64,000 nucleotides of DNA from Saccharum officinarum (taxonomy: Eukaryota > Streptophyta > Magnoliopsida > Poales > Poaceae), in contig CM036199.1 in the NCBI GenBank assembly GCA_020631735.1, positions 19,261,553-19,325,552 of the forward strand, written 5' to 3'. Shown piece after piece: positions 34,034 to 45,900 of the stretch (positions within the stretch are counted from its first letter, which is position 1; every line of letters begins with the position of its first letter). Position numbers and translations under genes: made by a program. The notes beneath the pieces are model-generated. The model saw only the letters and a program-made list of their open reading frames with translations, did no database searches and was not told the DNA's origin.

Positions 34034-35300
34034 CTATCTCATCTTGTGATCTTGCAATATGTCTTGAGGTTGTACATCTTGCTCAGCTTCAGTATTATTC
34101 TCTTCTTCTGCCACTGGTAGTACTGCTGGTGCTCTTCTTGCTCCTTTTGAATAGGGAGGATCCTTGGTGGATCTCCCTCCTCTCATAGTAATAGCTCTTA
34201 CTTGCTCAGGGTCAGTGGCAGTAGGCAATACCGCAGCTAGCTGTTTTATCTTCTCTTCTATCTTCTTGTTAAACTTGAGCTGATCTTCAATGGCAACTGA
34301 GAAACTGTCCATCTTGACATTTATATCCTCCAGAATTCTGTCATTGGTGGCAAGCTTTACCTTGATTTTCACTGTTCATTCTGATCTGCTGCCCGACTAA
34401 ATCCCTTAGTGTTGTTTGTCGACTCAATTTTTGATTTTGTTGCTGTCTCCAATTTGGCTGATACAAAGGCTTCTTGTCTGCGAAGTTTGTATCCTGTTTG
34501 TATGCTGCTTCAATCGCCCTCTGATCTTCCTTGTATTTAGCCCTCTGGTCAAGCCAGTTGAGCAAATCATCCATCTTGGTAGACAGTGCATTCACTTCTT
34601 CAATCATTTCTTCACTCTGATGACAATGTTGAGTGTGGTCTTGGGACCAGCCTTGATTTTCTGATATTTTCTCCATAAGTGACTTGGCTTCCCCAACTGT
34701 AAGTGACAAAAGTGACAAAAATGATCCTTCAGCAGTTGCATCTAGGTGCTCACGTGCCTTCTGAGTTAATCCATGATAAAAGCCTTGCATGAGTAACCAT
34801 TCTTTCATTCCATGATGAGGACAATCTGAGATGTATTCTTACAAATGCTCCCATGCTTCTGAAATGGTTTCTGTCTTCTGCTGTTGGAAATTGGTAATCT
34901 TTCCTCTTAAGGCATTGGTCTTACCTATTGGAAAGAATTTTGCTAGAAAGGCCTTTGAACACTTCACCCATGTGTTGATGTCTTCTTTGTAGGCATAAAA
35001 CCACTGCTTCGCTCTTCCCACTAATGAGAATGAAAAAAGGCGAAGTAGTATGATATCTTGATTAACTTCTTTGATGACGATAGTGCTTCCAATTTCTAGG
35101 AAATTCTACAAATGTGTACTTGCATCTTCATGTACCTTTCCACTGAATAGGGTAGCTTGCACCATATTAATGAGGCTTGGCTTGAGCTCTAACTCAAGAT
35201 TGTTTCCAGTGCTGGACTTGTACGGATATTCTCAACTATAGGAGCAGAGAATTCACGTAGGGTTTTGTAGCCATAGCTTCAGGAATTGGTGATAAGCTCC
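34034..35300 (-). pseudogene. gag: Gag remnant of the Athila-like element
   Basis: From about 35300 the minus strand encodes YGYKTLREFSAP, then the retrotransposon Gag domain (AKQWFYAYKEDINTW, KAFLAKFFPIGKTNALRGKI, FYHGLTQKAREHLDATAEGSF), a coiled-coil-like segment and a C-terminus with ITMRGGRSTKDPP. Breaks: an in-frame TAA at 34839-34841 after AWEHL, a frameshift near 34370, more stops upstream of 35021, and a stop at about 34034 before the protease. No CCHC zinc knuckle was seen, as is often so in this lineage. Confidence 0.75.
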
Positions 35301-35487
35301 TTCTTGGGTTGATCCGATTCTGATGATGGAGATTTGCGTGAATCAGAATCAATTCTGCTAATACCCTGTATAAAATATAAACAAAGAAAAACAATAGGGG
35401 TGAACCTGCCAAAGCAGAGGTGCCTTGTTATGATTTCTCATTTCTTAAGTATCTATTTACGCAATTTTTCTCAAAGGTTTATTCCTT

Positions 35488-35504
35488 CCCCGGCAACGGC
35501 GCCA
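35488..35504 (-). other. Primer binding site TGGCGCCGTTGCCGGGG
   Basis: The minus strand carries a primer site of the type common in Athila/Tat elements (usually ascribed to tRNA-Asp; that assignment is from memory). A second, slightly altered copy lies at 35551-35567 because this segment is tandemly duplicated. Confidence 0.75.
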
Positions 35505-35617
35505 GAAATGCTTGTTGACACTTCTAACACCACTTAAGCTAAGTTGTCATCCCTGGCAACGGCGCCAGAAATGCTTGTTGACACTTCTAACACCACTTAA
35601 GCTAAGTTGTCATCCCT
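35492..35617 (-). repeat. 63-bp tandem duplication across the LTR/primer-site junction
   Basis: The segment from GGCAACGGCGCCAGAAATGC through the LTR edge TGTTGACACTTC to GTCATCCCT occurs twice in tandem (35492-35554 and 35555-35617). It creates two LTR ends and two primer-site copies. Confidence 0.9.
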
Positions 35618-37054
35618 AGCATAGCGTCAGAAGTGTTGGTATAGAACTGCTCCTCTTAGAATAAAAATGGGATCCACAAGCGTACAGATAAAATACCATC
35701 ACAGCACTTCACCGGGAAATATTCCAGGTAACATTAATTTATATTTAGCTCAAGGGAAAGAACTAAGGACTTAAACCTAAAGGGATGGATTTGCAAAATA
35801 CAACTACTTATGAGAAATCAATCATACAATCACTTTGGCAGGGGGATAAACCATGATAAATAAGTATAATTGAATTGTAAAGAATAGAGAATAAATCACA
35901 CAGAGATTAGAGATAGACTACTCATCATAAAGGTAGGTTGACGTCTGATTAGTTTAAGAGATTGAATTCTAGGTAGGTTCTAATCTACTAAGTCATTCAT
36001 CTACTCTAGCAAACACACTATCATATATAGCATAAAAGACTCTTCATCTATGTGTAAGGAATATTACTGAAGAAAGCCAGAACATAGCATGACTTCCTAC
36101 ATAACATTGTTTCTGCCTGTCCTATCAACGGGGGTGGACTATATAAGACTCAATAGAACTGTCACTTCCACGAACTACCACATGACCCGACCAGTAGGAT
36201 ACATTTGCAGGTAAATAGCATCTAAGCACCACGCTTACATGTGATCTACCACTTAACCCCCTCGCAAAGAGAGCTAATCGCTTTGCAAACATATACATAA
36301 ACTCATTATCAATCATAACCATATTAAATGTACTACTAGGCAAACTAGGAACATAATAAATAGAAACATAATGGTATTAGAATAAAGTTGTAAAGCAAAG
36401 ATACAAAATAGTACCAATACTTTGATGACGAAGATCCAAATTCCGAGCACAAGTCGCCCGACTCTTCCTCTATCTAGTCTAAACCTATGTAAAAGTTGAA
36501 GAAATGGAGTAGCTATTCTAATTCTCTGGTGGAGAGAAACTCTCTAAACCCTAGCTCTGCTGATGGCTCCCTCTGCTAATGAATTGCTAATTAATTAGGG
36601 TTTTTCCTGGGATGAGGGGCCTTGCTTATATAGCCTCTAGGAAGCACCACAGCCCTCGGATCAAGCCGACCTTGATCTATAGTTTTTATTCATCCTCGAA
36701 GGCGGTGGAGGCAGGATCCGCGAGGTTGCACCTGATTGGACACCTGAGTGGGGCGGGCGCCCAGGGCCAGGGGCGGTCGCCCCACCTGTTAGCCCAAATG
36801 GCCCTCCCCTTTGAGGGGGTGACTTCTCGAGTCTTCTAGATTATTCTTTTTTGTAGTAGGGTTGATTTCTCTCTATGTAAATCTGACATGTGGGTCTCCT
36901 TTGGTCTTTTCCTGATACCCCCGCAGAAATAGACATTCACAAAAACTCGTGGAAATTATTAGTTTAAACCCCCTAAGTGTAAGGTGAAACTCATTTTTAA
37001 CCCTTCTTTTGATTCTTATTGACTTATAATGTTGATGGTTAATTACCGTCAACA
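35576..37054 (-). repeat. 5' LTR of the Athila-like element (1479 bp)
   Basis: Same LTR as 27596-29082, with substitutions and small indels spread throughout. The TATA box is at 36625-36633 on the minus strand. The GC palindrome is present with one change near 36770-36785. It ends at the duplicated junction described separately. Confidence 0.9.
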
Positions 37055-38586
37055 AACACCTACGCGTCCGGTCAGTTCAAGCGGTGGCGCGTGCGGCTGG
37101 CTGGGCTGCACCGGCGCGTCCTGTTGCTTTCTGGCGCGCACCGGACGCAGAGCACCTGACGCTAGCGATCACTGTTGATCGTCTGGTCACGCTGATGTGG
37201 CAGCTCTGGCGTGGTCCGGGGGTGAGCGGACGCTAGCCTGCGTCTGGTCACCTATGACCGGACGTGGCAGGTCGCGCAAAACCCCCTTGGGGACCTTACT
37301 AGAACTGACCGGACTCTGGCGTTGCAGCGTCCGGTCATGCAGAGTGGCGCATCCGGTCAGTGGAGTGATTGTGCGCGCGAGTGAGCTAGCCGTTGGCGGC
37401 AACGACTAGTTTCAAACGGTCGGGACACGTGGCTGTCTAGGGGCAATGCATCTAGTCGTCCCGAGCTTTACCCAGTGAAGGGGTAACGGCTATTTTAGCC
37501 CATGGGGCTATAAATAAAAGTGGTGGCCGGCCCTTGGCCAGTTGCTGAGCACACTATAGCCTTGGTGGCTTATGTGGTAGCGCTTGGGAGCCCTCTAACT
37601 CACTCTCGATTGTAGTGATCATTCAATTGAGTGAGTGAGCGATACTGGTGCGGTCGCATTGTGAGGTTGCATCGAGTGGCACTAGGTGGTTGTCTTGCAA
37701 GCCGGTGGGCTTGTTACTCTTAGAGGTTGCCACCTCCTAGACGGTTTGGTGGTGGTCTCTGTCGAAGCCCGCAAGGAGATTGTGCGGTGCTCCGGAGAAG
37801 AGATGGTGAGGGGCATTGTGCTCGCCCTATGGGAGCCACGAAGAGCAACTCTTGTAAAGTGAGACGCGAAGGGTGACAAGTGGTCCGGCCGGGTCAAGTG
37901 CTAGAGCTTGTGGTAAGCACTCCACGTGGGAGAGTGTGACTTGCGGGTCACCACTAGCAAGAGGACCAGCGGCAACCTTGGAGCTTGTCTCAACGAGGAC
38001 TAGTTTGGTGGCAACCAAGTAAACCTCGGATAAAAATCATCGTGTCAACCTTGTGATCCCGTTGGTTTGCATTCCTGTCACACAAGCTTGTAATTACTTT
38101 CATATACGGTGTGCTTGTGTAGTTGCTCTTGTAATTAGTTAGCTTGAGTAGCTTGCTAGTTACCTTCTTGCTTGTGTAGCGAGAAGTAGCTCCCGTTGCG
38201 TGATTATTTTGGTTTGTGTAACCTTGTTAGTCACATTGCTTAGTTTGTGTAGCTAAGTAATTTGCACTCTCTAATTTGGCATTAGTTGTCTTATTATTGA
38301 GCATTGCTAGTGAGCCTAGGAGCTTTGTGCTTTTGCTTACTAGTTGTGTAGGAGCTCCCAGGTGTGCAAAGCACTAGTGGTATAAGTTTGTGTGACCTTG
38401 CTCCTAGAATTGGTTAGGTGAGCTCTTGCTAGACCGGCACCTTAGTTGCTTATTTAGGATCTTTGTAAGATGCTAGAGGACATAGATAGAGAGGTGTAGT
38501 CTTGGCTAGACCGATAGTTTTAATTCCGCATGAGTTTTAGTTAGCTAGTGCAATTAAGTTTTAGAAAGGACTATTCACCCCCTTCA
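37055..38586 (+). mobile_element. Copia-type LTR, second part
   Basis: Continues the LTR from 27595. It contains several CCGGACGC/GTCCGGTCA-type motifs and the plausible promoter region GGCTATAAATAAAAGTGG near 37503, then a long GT-rich stretch and the end GGACTATTCACCCCCTTCA. The flanking 5-mers ACGGC (26770-26774) and GATTA (38587-38591) do not match, and no primer site follows, so this is not a clean solo LTR or 5' LTR. Confidence 0.6.
37507..37514 (+). promoter_or_regulatory. TATA-like box in the Copia LTR
   Basis: TATAAATA sits in a GC-rich context within the LTR, about 1.55 kb into the reconstructed LTR order. A plausible element promoter, but untested. Confidence 0.4.
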
Positions 38587-38848
38587 GATTACAATGCCTT
38601 ACAATGTGCTTATTATTGCATATTTGTTTCAAGTTTTGTTCTTGAAAGCTTGATTGGAACTGCGAGTAGATTACTGTGATCTGGTACTTCCATGGAGTTT
38701 ATAGGATCACTAGATCAAGCCAGCAAGTATAGAAGTAGGATCCGATGCTGAAAACCCTTGTTTGTAGAATTGTGCCCATTGCATTCACAGGCCTTGTCGC
38801 CTTGAGGATTGAAACTAAGGACAAGCCAGTCACTCATATTGCAATTTA
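38587..38848. other. Unassigned sequence right of the Copia LTR
   Basis: Low-copy-looking sequence. A possible acceptor site TTGCATTCACAG near 38790 is followed by a 19-codon frame LVALRIETKDKPVTHIAI and a stop. This could be the tail of a gene, but it is too short to identify. Confidence 0.2.
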
Positions 38849-38994
38849 GGACTTGTTTGGATACATATGTATCTCCTTAAATCCACGTGTGTTTGAGACT
38901 TGGAGTGAATTGGAATAGAACTTAATTTAATTCCACTTTAATTTAGTTCAATATATATGAATTGAGATGAATATATGCGTATCCAAATAAGGCC
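38849..38994. mobile_element. MITE with GGACTTGTTTGGATAC ends (146 bp)
   Basis: The left end GGACTTGTTTGGATACATA and right end GCGTATCCAAATAAGGCC form imperfect inverted repeats, flanked by TTA at 38846-38848 and 38995-38997. The interior is AT-rich. PIF/Harbinger-type by target duplication. Confidence 0.75.
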
Positions 38995-38997
38995 TTA

Positions 38998-39525
38998 GTG
39001 CGCCCCAAAGCTTGCCTGTCGGCTGTCGAGCTCTGGGAAGCTCCTCCGTCGCTGGTGCGGTGGAACGGTACCAGGCAGCCTGGGTTCTGCGTGAGCTGAA
39101 ACCGCGTGCCTCGACGCTGCACCTGGCGATGGCGGATGGGGCTGAACAGCCTCAAGAGCTTAGAGTTTGAGTTCGTTTTGTCAGGAAAAGATGAGCTTTG
39201 CTTACCATGGTTCGTTCATGTGGTGCATGTTAACAACCCCCCCCTCCTCCCCACACACGCGCGCACAGAGTTTGGAATCGTTCTATCAGGACAAGATGAA
39301 CTTGATTTTTCTTTGTGTAGGATGATTTCCTATGAGAGTAGCTTGTCGTTCTAGGCACTGACGATGGAGATTTGGGCATGTGAACCATATGCTTAATGTC
39401 CGGAGCTAAGACGATCCTCGGGACGTGCACCGCCCTTGCTCCCCAGCGAAGCATGCGGATAGCGGCACAGACCATCGTTCATATCCTGGCAGCCAAGCAG
39501 GTGTGTACCTTGTCATGAAACGTGT
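38998..39525. other. Unassigned sequence left of the gap
   Basis: No gene recognised. It contains a diverged direct repeat GAGTTTG...CGTT(T/C)T(G/A)TCAGGA at about 39166 and 39269, and a C-run with CACACACGCGCGC near 39238-39266. Confidence 0.3.
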
Positions 39526-39625
39526 NNNNNNNNNNNNNNNNNNNNNNNNNNNNNNNNNNNNNNNNNNNNNNNNNNNNNNNNNNNNNNNNNNNNNNNNNNN
39601 NNNNNNNNNNNNNNNNNNNNNNNNN
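39526..39625. other. Assembly gap (100 N)
   Basis: Exactly 100 N, the conventional size for a gap of unknown length. It lies at the left edge of the tandem array, so the true array length is unknown. Confidence 0.99.
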
Positions 39626-40591
39626 CCCCCTCACGCGTAGCCTCCTCTATCACTGCACCTCGTGCTCACATGTGCCTATAATGGATTTTGGTTCCCCACA
39701 TATTATTCTAAACTGAGCATAAAATGATTGTTTGACACCCTAAACGATTTCAAATGAAAAAGTTGTCAACTGCAAAGTTTCATAACTTTTCGACATCTAC
39801 AACTTTCATTTTGGTAGTTTCTCCATCCGAGGTCATTTAGCACCTATCGGCCAGTGGGCGGCCGACAGGCCTATTTGCCCGATATGGCCCACATGATGAT
39901 TTCAAATCAAAAAGTCATCAACTACAAAGTTTCATAAATTTTAGGGATCTACATCTTTCATTTTGGTAGTTTCTCCGACCGAGGTCATTTAGGACCTGTC
40001 GGCCACCGACCGGCCTATTTAACCGATATGACCCAAAAGACGATTTCAAATCAAGAAGTTGTCAACTACGAAGTCGCGGCACTTTTTGCTCGAAAATCAT
40101 GTGCTTTGCGGCTGCAAGGATTCGAACCCGCGGCCTCCCTGCATGTAGCCTCCTCTATCACTGCACCTCGTGCTCACATGTGCCTAGAATGGATTTTGGT
40201 TCCCCACGTATTATACTAAACAGAGCATAAATTGAATGTTTGACGCCCTAAACGATATCAAATGAAAAAGTTGTCAACTGCAAATCTTCATAACTTTTTG
40301 AGATCTACAACTTTCATTTTGGTAGTTTCTCCATCCGAGGTCATTTAGGACATGTCGGCCAGTGGCGGCCAACAGGCCTATTTGCCCGATATGGCCCACA
40401 AGATGATTTTCAAATCAAAAAGTCGTCAACTACGAAGTTTCATAAATTTTAGGGATCTACAGCTTTCATTTGGTAGTTTCTCCGTCTGAGGTCATTTAGG
40501 ACCTGTCGGCCACCGACCGGCCTATTTGCCGATATGGCCACAAGACGATTTCAAATTAAAAAGTTGTCAACTACGAAGTCACGACACTTTT

Positions 40592-40608
40592 CGCGTGAAA
40601 ATCACGCG
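40592..40608. repeat. Example of the module C hairpin (7-bp stem, 3-base loop)
   Basis: CGCGTGA, AAA, TCACGCG: a perfect stem. It is present in most C modules, while some have variants such as TTGCTCGAAAATCATGTGC that lose the pairing. Confidence 0.8.
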
Positions 40609-40619
40609 CTTTGCGGCTG

Positions 40620-40690
40620 CGAGGATTCGAACCCGCGGCCCCCCCTCACACGTAGCGTCCTCTATCACTGCACCTCGTGCTCACATGTGC
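40620..40690 (-). other. Example of the tRNA-like segment in module C
   Basis: The minus strand carries GGTGCAGTGATAGAG (A-box-like), a variable G-rich stretch, then GGGTTCGAATCC, which contains a perfect pol III B-box (GGTTCGANTCC; plus strand 40623-40633). The order and spacing match the 5' half of tRNA-derived SINEs. No complete acceptor stem or anticodon loop can be folded by eye, so it is not a functional tRNA. The same segment recurs in nearly every unit of the array with point changes. Confidence 0.55.
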
Positions 40691-40859
40691 CTATAATGGA
40701 TTTTGGTTCCCCACATATTGTACTAAACTGAACATAAATTGATTGTTTGACGCCCTGAAACGATTTCAAATGAAAAAGTTATCAACTGTAAAGTTTCATA
40801 ACTTTTCGAGGTCTACAACTTTCATTTTGGTAGTTTCTCAATCCGAGGTCATTTGGCAC

Positions 40860-40884
40860 CTGTCGGCCAGTGGGCGGCCGACAG
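40860..40884. repeat. Example of the module A hairpin (9-bp stem, 7-base loop)
   Basis: CTGTCGGCC, AGTGGGC, GGCCGACAG: perfect 9-bp inverted repeat. It recurs in module A across the array with occasional mismatches (for example CTATCGGCC at 39844). Confidence 0.85.
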
Positions 40885-42951
40885 GCCTATTTGCCCGATG
40901 TGGCCCACAAGATGATTTCAAACCAAAAAGCCGTCAACTACGAAGTTTCATAAATTTTAGGGATCTACATCTTTCATTTTGGTAATTTCTCCATCTGAGG
41001 TCATTTAGGATCTGTCGGCCACCGACCGGCCTATTTAATCGATATGACCCAAAAGACGATTTTAAATCAAAAAGTTGTCAACTACGAAGTCGCGACACTT
41101 TTTGCTCGAAAATCATGTGCTTTGCGGCTGCGGGGATTCAAACCTGCAGCCTCCCCTGGCATGTAGCCTCCTCTATCACTGCACCTCGTGCTCACATGTG
41201 CCTATAATGGATTTTGGTTCCCCACATATTATACTAAACTGAGCATAAATTGATTGTTTGACGCCCTAAACGATTTCAAATTAAAAAATTGTCAACTACG
41301 AAGTCGTGACACTTTTCACGTGAAAATCACGTGCTTTGCGGCTGCGAGGATTCGAACCTGCTACCCCGGCCCCTCGCGCGTAGTCTCTTCTATAACTGCA
41401 CCTCGTGCTCACATGTGCCTATAATGGATTTTGGTTCTCCACATATTTTACTAAACTGAACATAAATTAATTGTTTCACGCCCTAAACGATTTCAAATGA
41501 AAAAGTTATCAACCGCAAAGTTTCATAACTTTTCGAGATCTACAACTTTCATTTTGGTTGTTTCTCCATCCGAGGTCATTTAGGACCTGTCGGCCAGTGT
41601 GCGGCCGACAGTCCAATTTTCCCGATATGGCCCACAAGATGATTTCAAATCAAAAAGTCCTCAACTATGAAGTTTCATAAATTTTAGGGATCTACAACTT
41701 TCATTTTAGTAGTTTCTCCGTCCGAGGTCATTTATGACCTGTCAGCCACCGACTGGCCTATATGTCCGATATGGCCCACAAGACGATTTCAAATTAAAAA
41801 GTTGTCAAATACGAAGTCGCGACACTTTTTGTGTGAAAATAACGCGCTTTGCGGCTACGAGGATTCGAACCCGTGGCCCCCCCTCGCGCGTAGCCTCCTC
41901 TATCACTACACCTCGTGCTCACATGTGCCTATAATGGATTTTGGTTCCCCACATATTATACTAAACTGAGCATAAATTGATTGTTTGACGCCCTAAACGA
42001 TTTCAAATGAAAAAGTTGTCAACTGCAACGTTTCATAACTTTTTGAGATCTACAACTTTCATTTTGGTAGTTTCTTCATCCGAGGTCGTTTAGGACCTGT
42101 CGGCCAGTGGGCGGCCGACAGGCCTATTTGCCCGATATGGCCCAAAAGATGACTTCAAATCAAAAAGTCGTCAACTACAAAGTTTCATAAATTTTAGGGA
42201 TCTACATCTTTCATTTTGGTAGTTTCTCCGACCGAGGTCATTTAGGACATGTCGGCCACCGACCGGCCTATTTAACCGATATGACCCAAAAGACGATTTC
42301 AAATCAAAAAGTTGTCAACTACGAAGTCGCGGCACTTCTTGCTCGAAAATCATGTGCTTTGCGGCTGCGAGGATTCGAACCCGCGGCCTCCCCTGGCATG
42401 TAGCCTCCTCTATCACTGCACCTCGTGCTCTCATGTGCCTAGAATGGATTTTGGTTCCCCATGTATTATACTAAACTGAGCATAAATTGAATGTTTGACG
42501 CCCTAAACGATATCAAATGAAAAAGTTGTCAACTGCAAAGTTTCATAACTTTTCGAGATCAAAACTTTCATTTTGGTAGTTTCTTCATCCGAGGTCATTT
42601 AGGACCTATCGGCCAGTCAGCGGCCGACATGCCTATTTGCCTGATATGGCCCACAACATGATTTCAAATCAAAAAGTCGTCAACTACGAAGTTTCATAAA
42701 TTTTAGGGATCTACAGCTTTCATTTTGATATTTTCTCCGTCCGAGGTCATTTAGGACCTGTCGGCTACCGACCGGCCTATTTGCCCGATATGGCCCACAA
42801 GACGATTGCAAATTTAAAAGTTGTCAACTACGAAGTCGTGACACTTTTCGCGTGAAAATCACGCGCTTTGCGGCTGTGAGGATTCGAACCCGCGGCCCCC
42901 CTCGCGCGTAGCGTCCTCTATTACTGCTCCTCGTGATCACATGTGCCTATA

Positions 42952-45900
42952 ATGGATTTTGGTTCCCCACATATTGTACTAAACTAAACATAAATTGATT
43001 ATTTGACGCCCGAAACGATTTCAAATGAAAAAGTTGTCAACTGCAAAGTTTCATAACTTTTTGAGATCTACAACTTTCATTTTGGTAGTTTCATAACTTT
43101 TTGAGATCTACAATGTTCATTTTGGTAGTTTCTTCATCCGAGGTCATTTAGGACAAGTCGGCCAGTGGGCAGCCGACAGACCTATTTGCCTGATATGGCG
43201 TAGAAGATGATTTCAAATTAAAAAGTCATCAACTACGAAGTTTCATAAATTTTAGGGATCTATAGCTTTCATTTTGGTAGTTTCTCCATCCGAGGTCATT
43301 TAGGACCTGTCGCCCACCGACCGGCCTATTTGCCCGATATGGCCTAAAAGATGATTTCAAATTAAAAAGTTATCAACTACGAAGTCGCGACACTTTTCGC
43401 GTGAAAATCACGCGCTTTGCGGCTGCGAGGATTCGAACCTGCGGCCCTCCCTCGTTCATAGCCTCCTCCATCACTGCACCTCGTGCTCACATGTGCCTAT
43501 AATTGATTTTGGTTCTCCACATATTATACTAAACTGAGCATAAATTGATTGTTTGACGTCCTAAATGATTTCAAATGAAAAAGTTGTCAACTGCAAAGTT
43601 TCGTAACTTTTCGAGATCTACAACTTTAATTTTGGTAGTTTCTTCATCCGAGGTGATTTAGGACCTGTCGGCCAGGGGCGGCCGACAGGCCTATTTGCCA
43701 GATATGGTCCACAAGATGATTTCAAATCAAAAAATCGTCAACTATGAAGTTTCATAAATTTTAGGGACCTACAACTTTCATTTTGGTAGTTTCTCCGTCT
43801 GAGGTCATTTAGGACCTGTCGGCCACCGACCGGCCTATTTAACCGATATGACCCAAAAGACGATTTCAAATCAAAAAGTTGTCAACTACGAAGTCGCGGC
43901 ACTTTTGGCTCAAAAATCATGTGCTTTGCGGCTGCGAGGATTCAAACCCGTGGACTCCCCTCGCGTGTAGCCTCCTCTATCACTGCACCTCGTGCTCACA
44001 TGTGCCTAGAATGGATTTTGGTTCCCCACATATTATACTAGACTGAGCATAAATTGATTCTTTGACGCCCTAAACGATTTCAAATAAAAAAGTTGTCAAC
44101 TGCAAAGTTTCAAAACTTTTTGAGATCTACAACTTTCATTTTTGTAGTTTCATAACTTTTTGAGATCTACAACTTTCATTTTGGTAGTTTCTCCATCCGA
44201 GGTCATTTAGGACATGTCGGCCAGTGGGCGGCCGACAGGCCTATTTGCCCGATATGGCCCACAAGATGATTTCAAATCAAAAAGTCGTCAACTACGAAGT
44301 TTCATAAATTTTAGGGATCTACAACTTTCATTTTGGTAGTTTCTCCATCTGAGGTCATTTAGGACATGTCGACCACCGACCGGCCTATTTGCCCGATATG
44401 GCCCACAAGACGATTTCAAATTAAAAAGTTGTCAACTACGAAGTCGTGACACTTTTCACGTGAAAATCACGCGCTTTGCGGCTGTGAGGATTTGAGCCCG
44501 TGGCCCCCCTCGCGCATAGCGTCCTCTATTACTGCACCTCGTGATCACATGTGCCTATAATGGATTTTGGTTCCCCACATATTGTACTAAACTAAACATA
44601 AATTGATTGTTTGACGCCCGAAACGATTTCAAATGAAAAAGTTGTCAACTGCAAAGTTTCATAACTTTTTGAGATCTACAACTTTCATTTTGGTAGTTTC
44701 ATAACTTTTCGAGATCTACAATGTTCATTTTGGTAGTTTCTTCATCCGAGGTCATTTAGGACAAGTCGGCCAGTGGGCAGCCGACAGGCCTATTTGCCTG
44801 ATATGGCCTAGAAGATGATTTCAAATTAAAAAGTCATCAACTACGAAGTTTCATAAATTTTAGGGATCTATAGCTTTCATTATGGTAGTTTCTCCATCCG
44901 AGGTCATTTAGGACCTGTCGCCCACCGACCGGCCTATTTGCCCGATATGGCCTAAACGATGATTTCAAATTAAAAAGTTATCAACTACGAAGTCACGACA
45001 CTTTTTCGCGTGAAAATCACGCGCTTTGCGGCTGCGAGGATTCGAACCTGCGGCCCTCCCTCGTTCATAGCCTCCTCCATCACTGCACCTCGTGCTCACA
45101 TGTGCCTATAATTGATTTTGGTTCTCCACATATTATACTAAACTGAGCATAAATTGATTGTTTGACGTCCTAAATGATTTCAAATGAAAAAGTTGTCAAC
45201 TGCAAAGTTTCGTAACTTTTCGAGATCTACAACTTTAATTTTGGTAGTTTCTTCATCCGAGGTGATTTAGGACCTGTCGGCCAGTGGCGGCCGACAGGCC
45301 TATTTGCCAGATATGGTCCACAAGATGATTTCAAATCAAAAAATCGTCAACTATGAAGTTTCATAAATTTTAGGGATCTACAACTTTCATTTTGGTAGTT
45401 TCTCCGTCTGAGGTCATTTAGGACCTGTCGGCCACCGACCGACCTATTTAACCGATATGACCCAAAAGACGATTTCAAATCAAAAAGTTGTCAACTACGA
45501 AGTCGCGGCACTTTTGGCTCAAAAATCATGTGCTTTGCGGCTGCGAGGATTCAAACCCGCGGACTCCCCTTGCGTGTAGCCTCCTCTATCACTGCACCTC
45601 GTTCTCACATGTGAATAGAATGGATTTTGGTTCCCCACATATTATACTAGACTGAGCATAAATTGATTCTTTGACGCCCTAAACGATTTCAAATAAAAAG
45701 GTTGTCAACTGCAAAGTTTCAAAACTTTTTGAGATCTACAACTTTCATTTTTGTAGTTTCATAACTTTTTGAGATCTACAACTTTCATTTTGGTAGTTTC
45801 TCCATCCGAGGTCATTTAGGACATGTCGGCCAGTGGGCGGCCGACAGGCCTATTTGCCCGATATGGCCCACAAGATGATTTCAAATCAAAAAGTCGTCAA

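Larger units (their letters stand above)
27596..37054 (-). mobile_element. Athila/Tat-like LTR retrotransposon lacking RT and integrase (9459 bp)
   Basis: Two ~1.48-kb LTRs (minus-strand 5' LTR 35576-37054, 3' LTR 27596-29082) flank an internal region with a TGGCGCCGTTGCCGGGG primer site, gag and protease remnants, then an ATHILA ORF-1-like frame with its own TATA box. In about 6.5 kb of internal sequence no reverse transcriptase, RNase H or integrase motif is visible on either strand, so it is a non-autonomous or internally deleted element. Flanking five bases are AGCAC (27591-27595) and AACAC (37055-37059), a plausible target duplication with one change. LTR divergence is visibly higher than in the Tekay-type element, so it is older. 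It splits a Copia-type LTR. Confidence 0.85.

Noticed and set aside
26775..38586. Clean solo LTR
   Set aside because: The flanking 5-mers ACGGC and GATTA do not match, so no target duplication supports it.
39425..39716. Open frames crossing the N run
   Set aside because: They exist only because N was translated as X.
40620..40690. Functional tRNA gene
   Set aside because: The B-box is good, but no acceptor stem or anticodon arm can be folded by eye, and the segment recurs with random changes in every unit.
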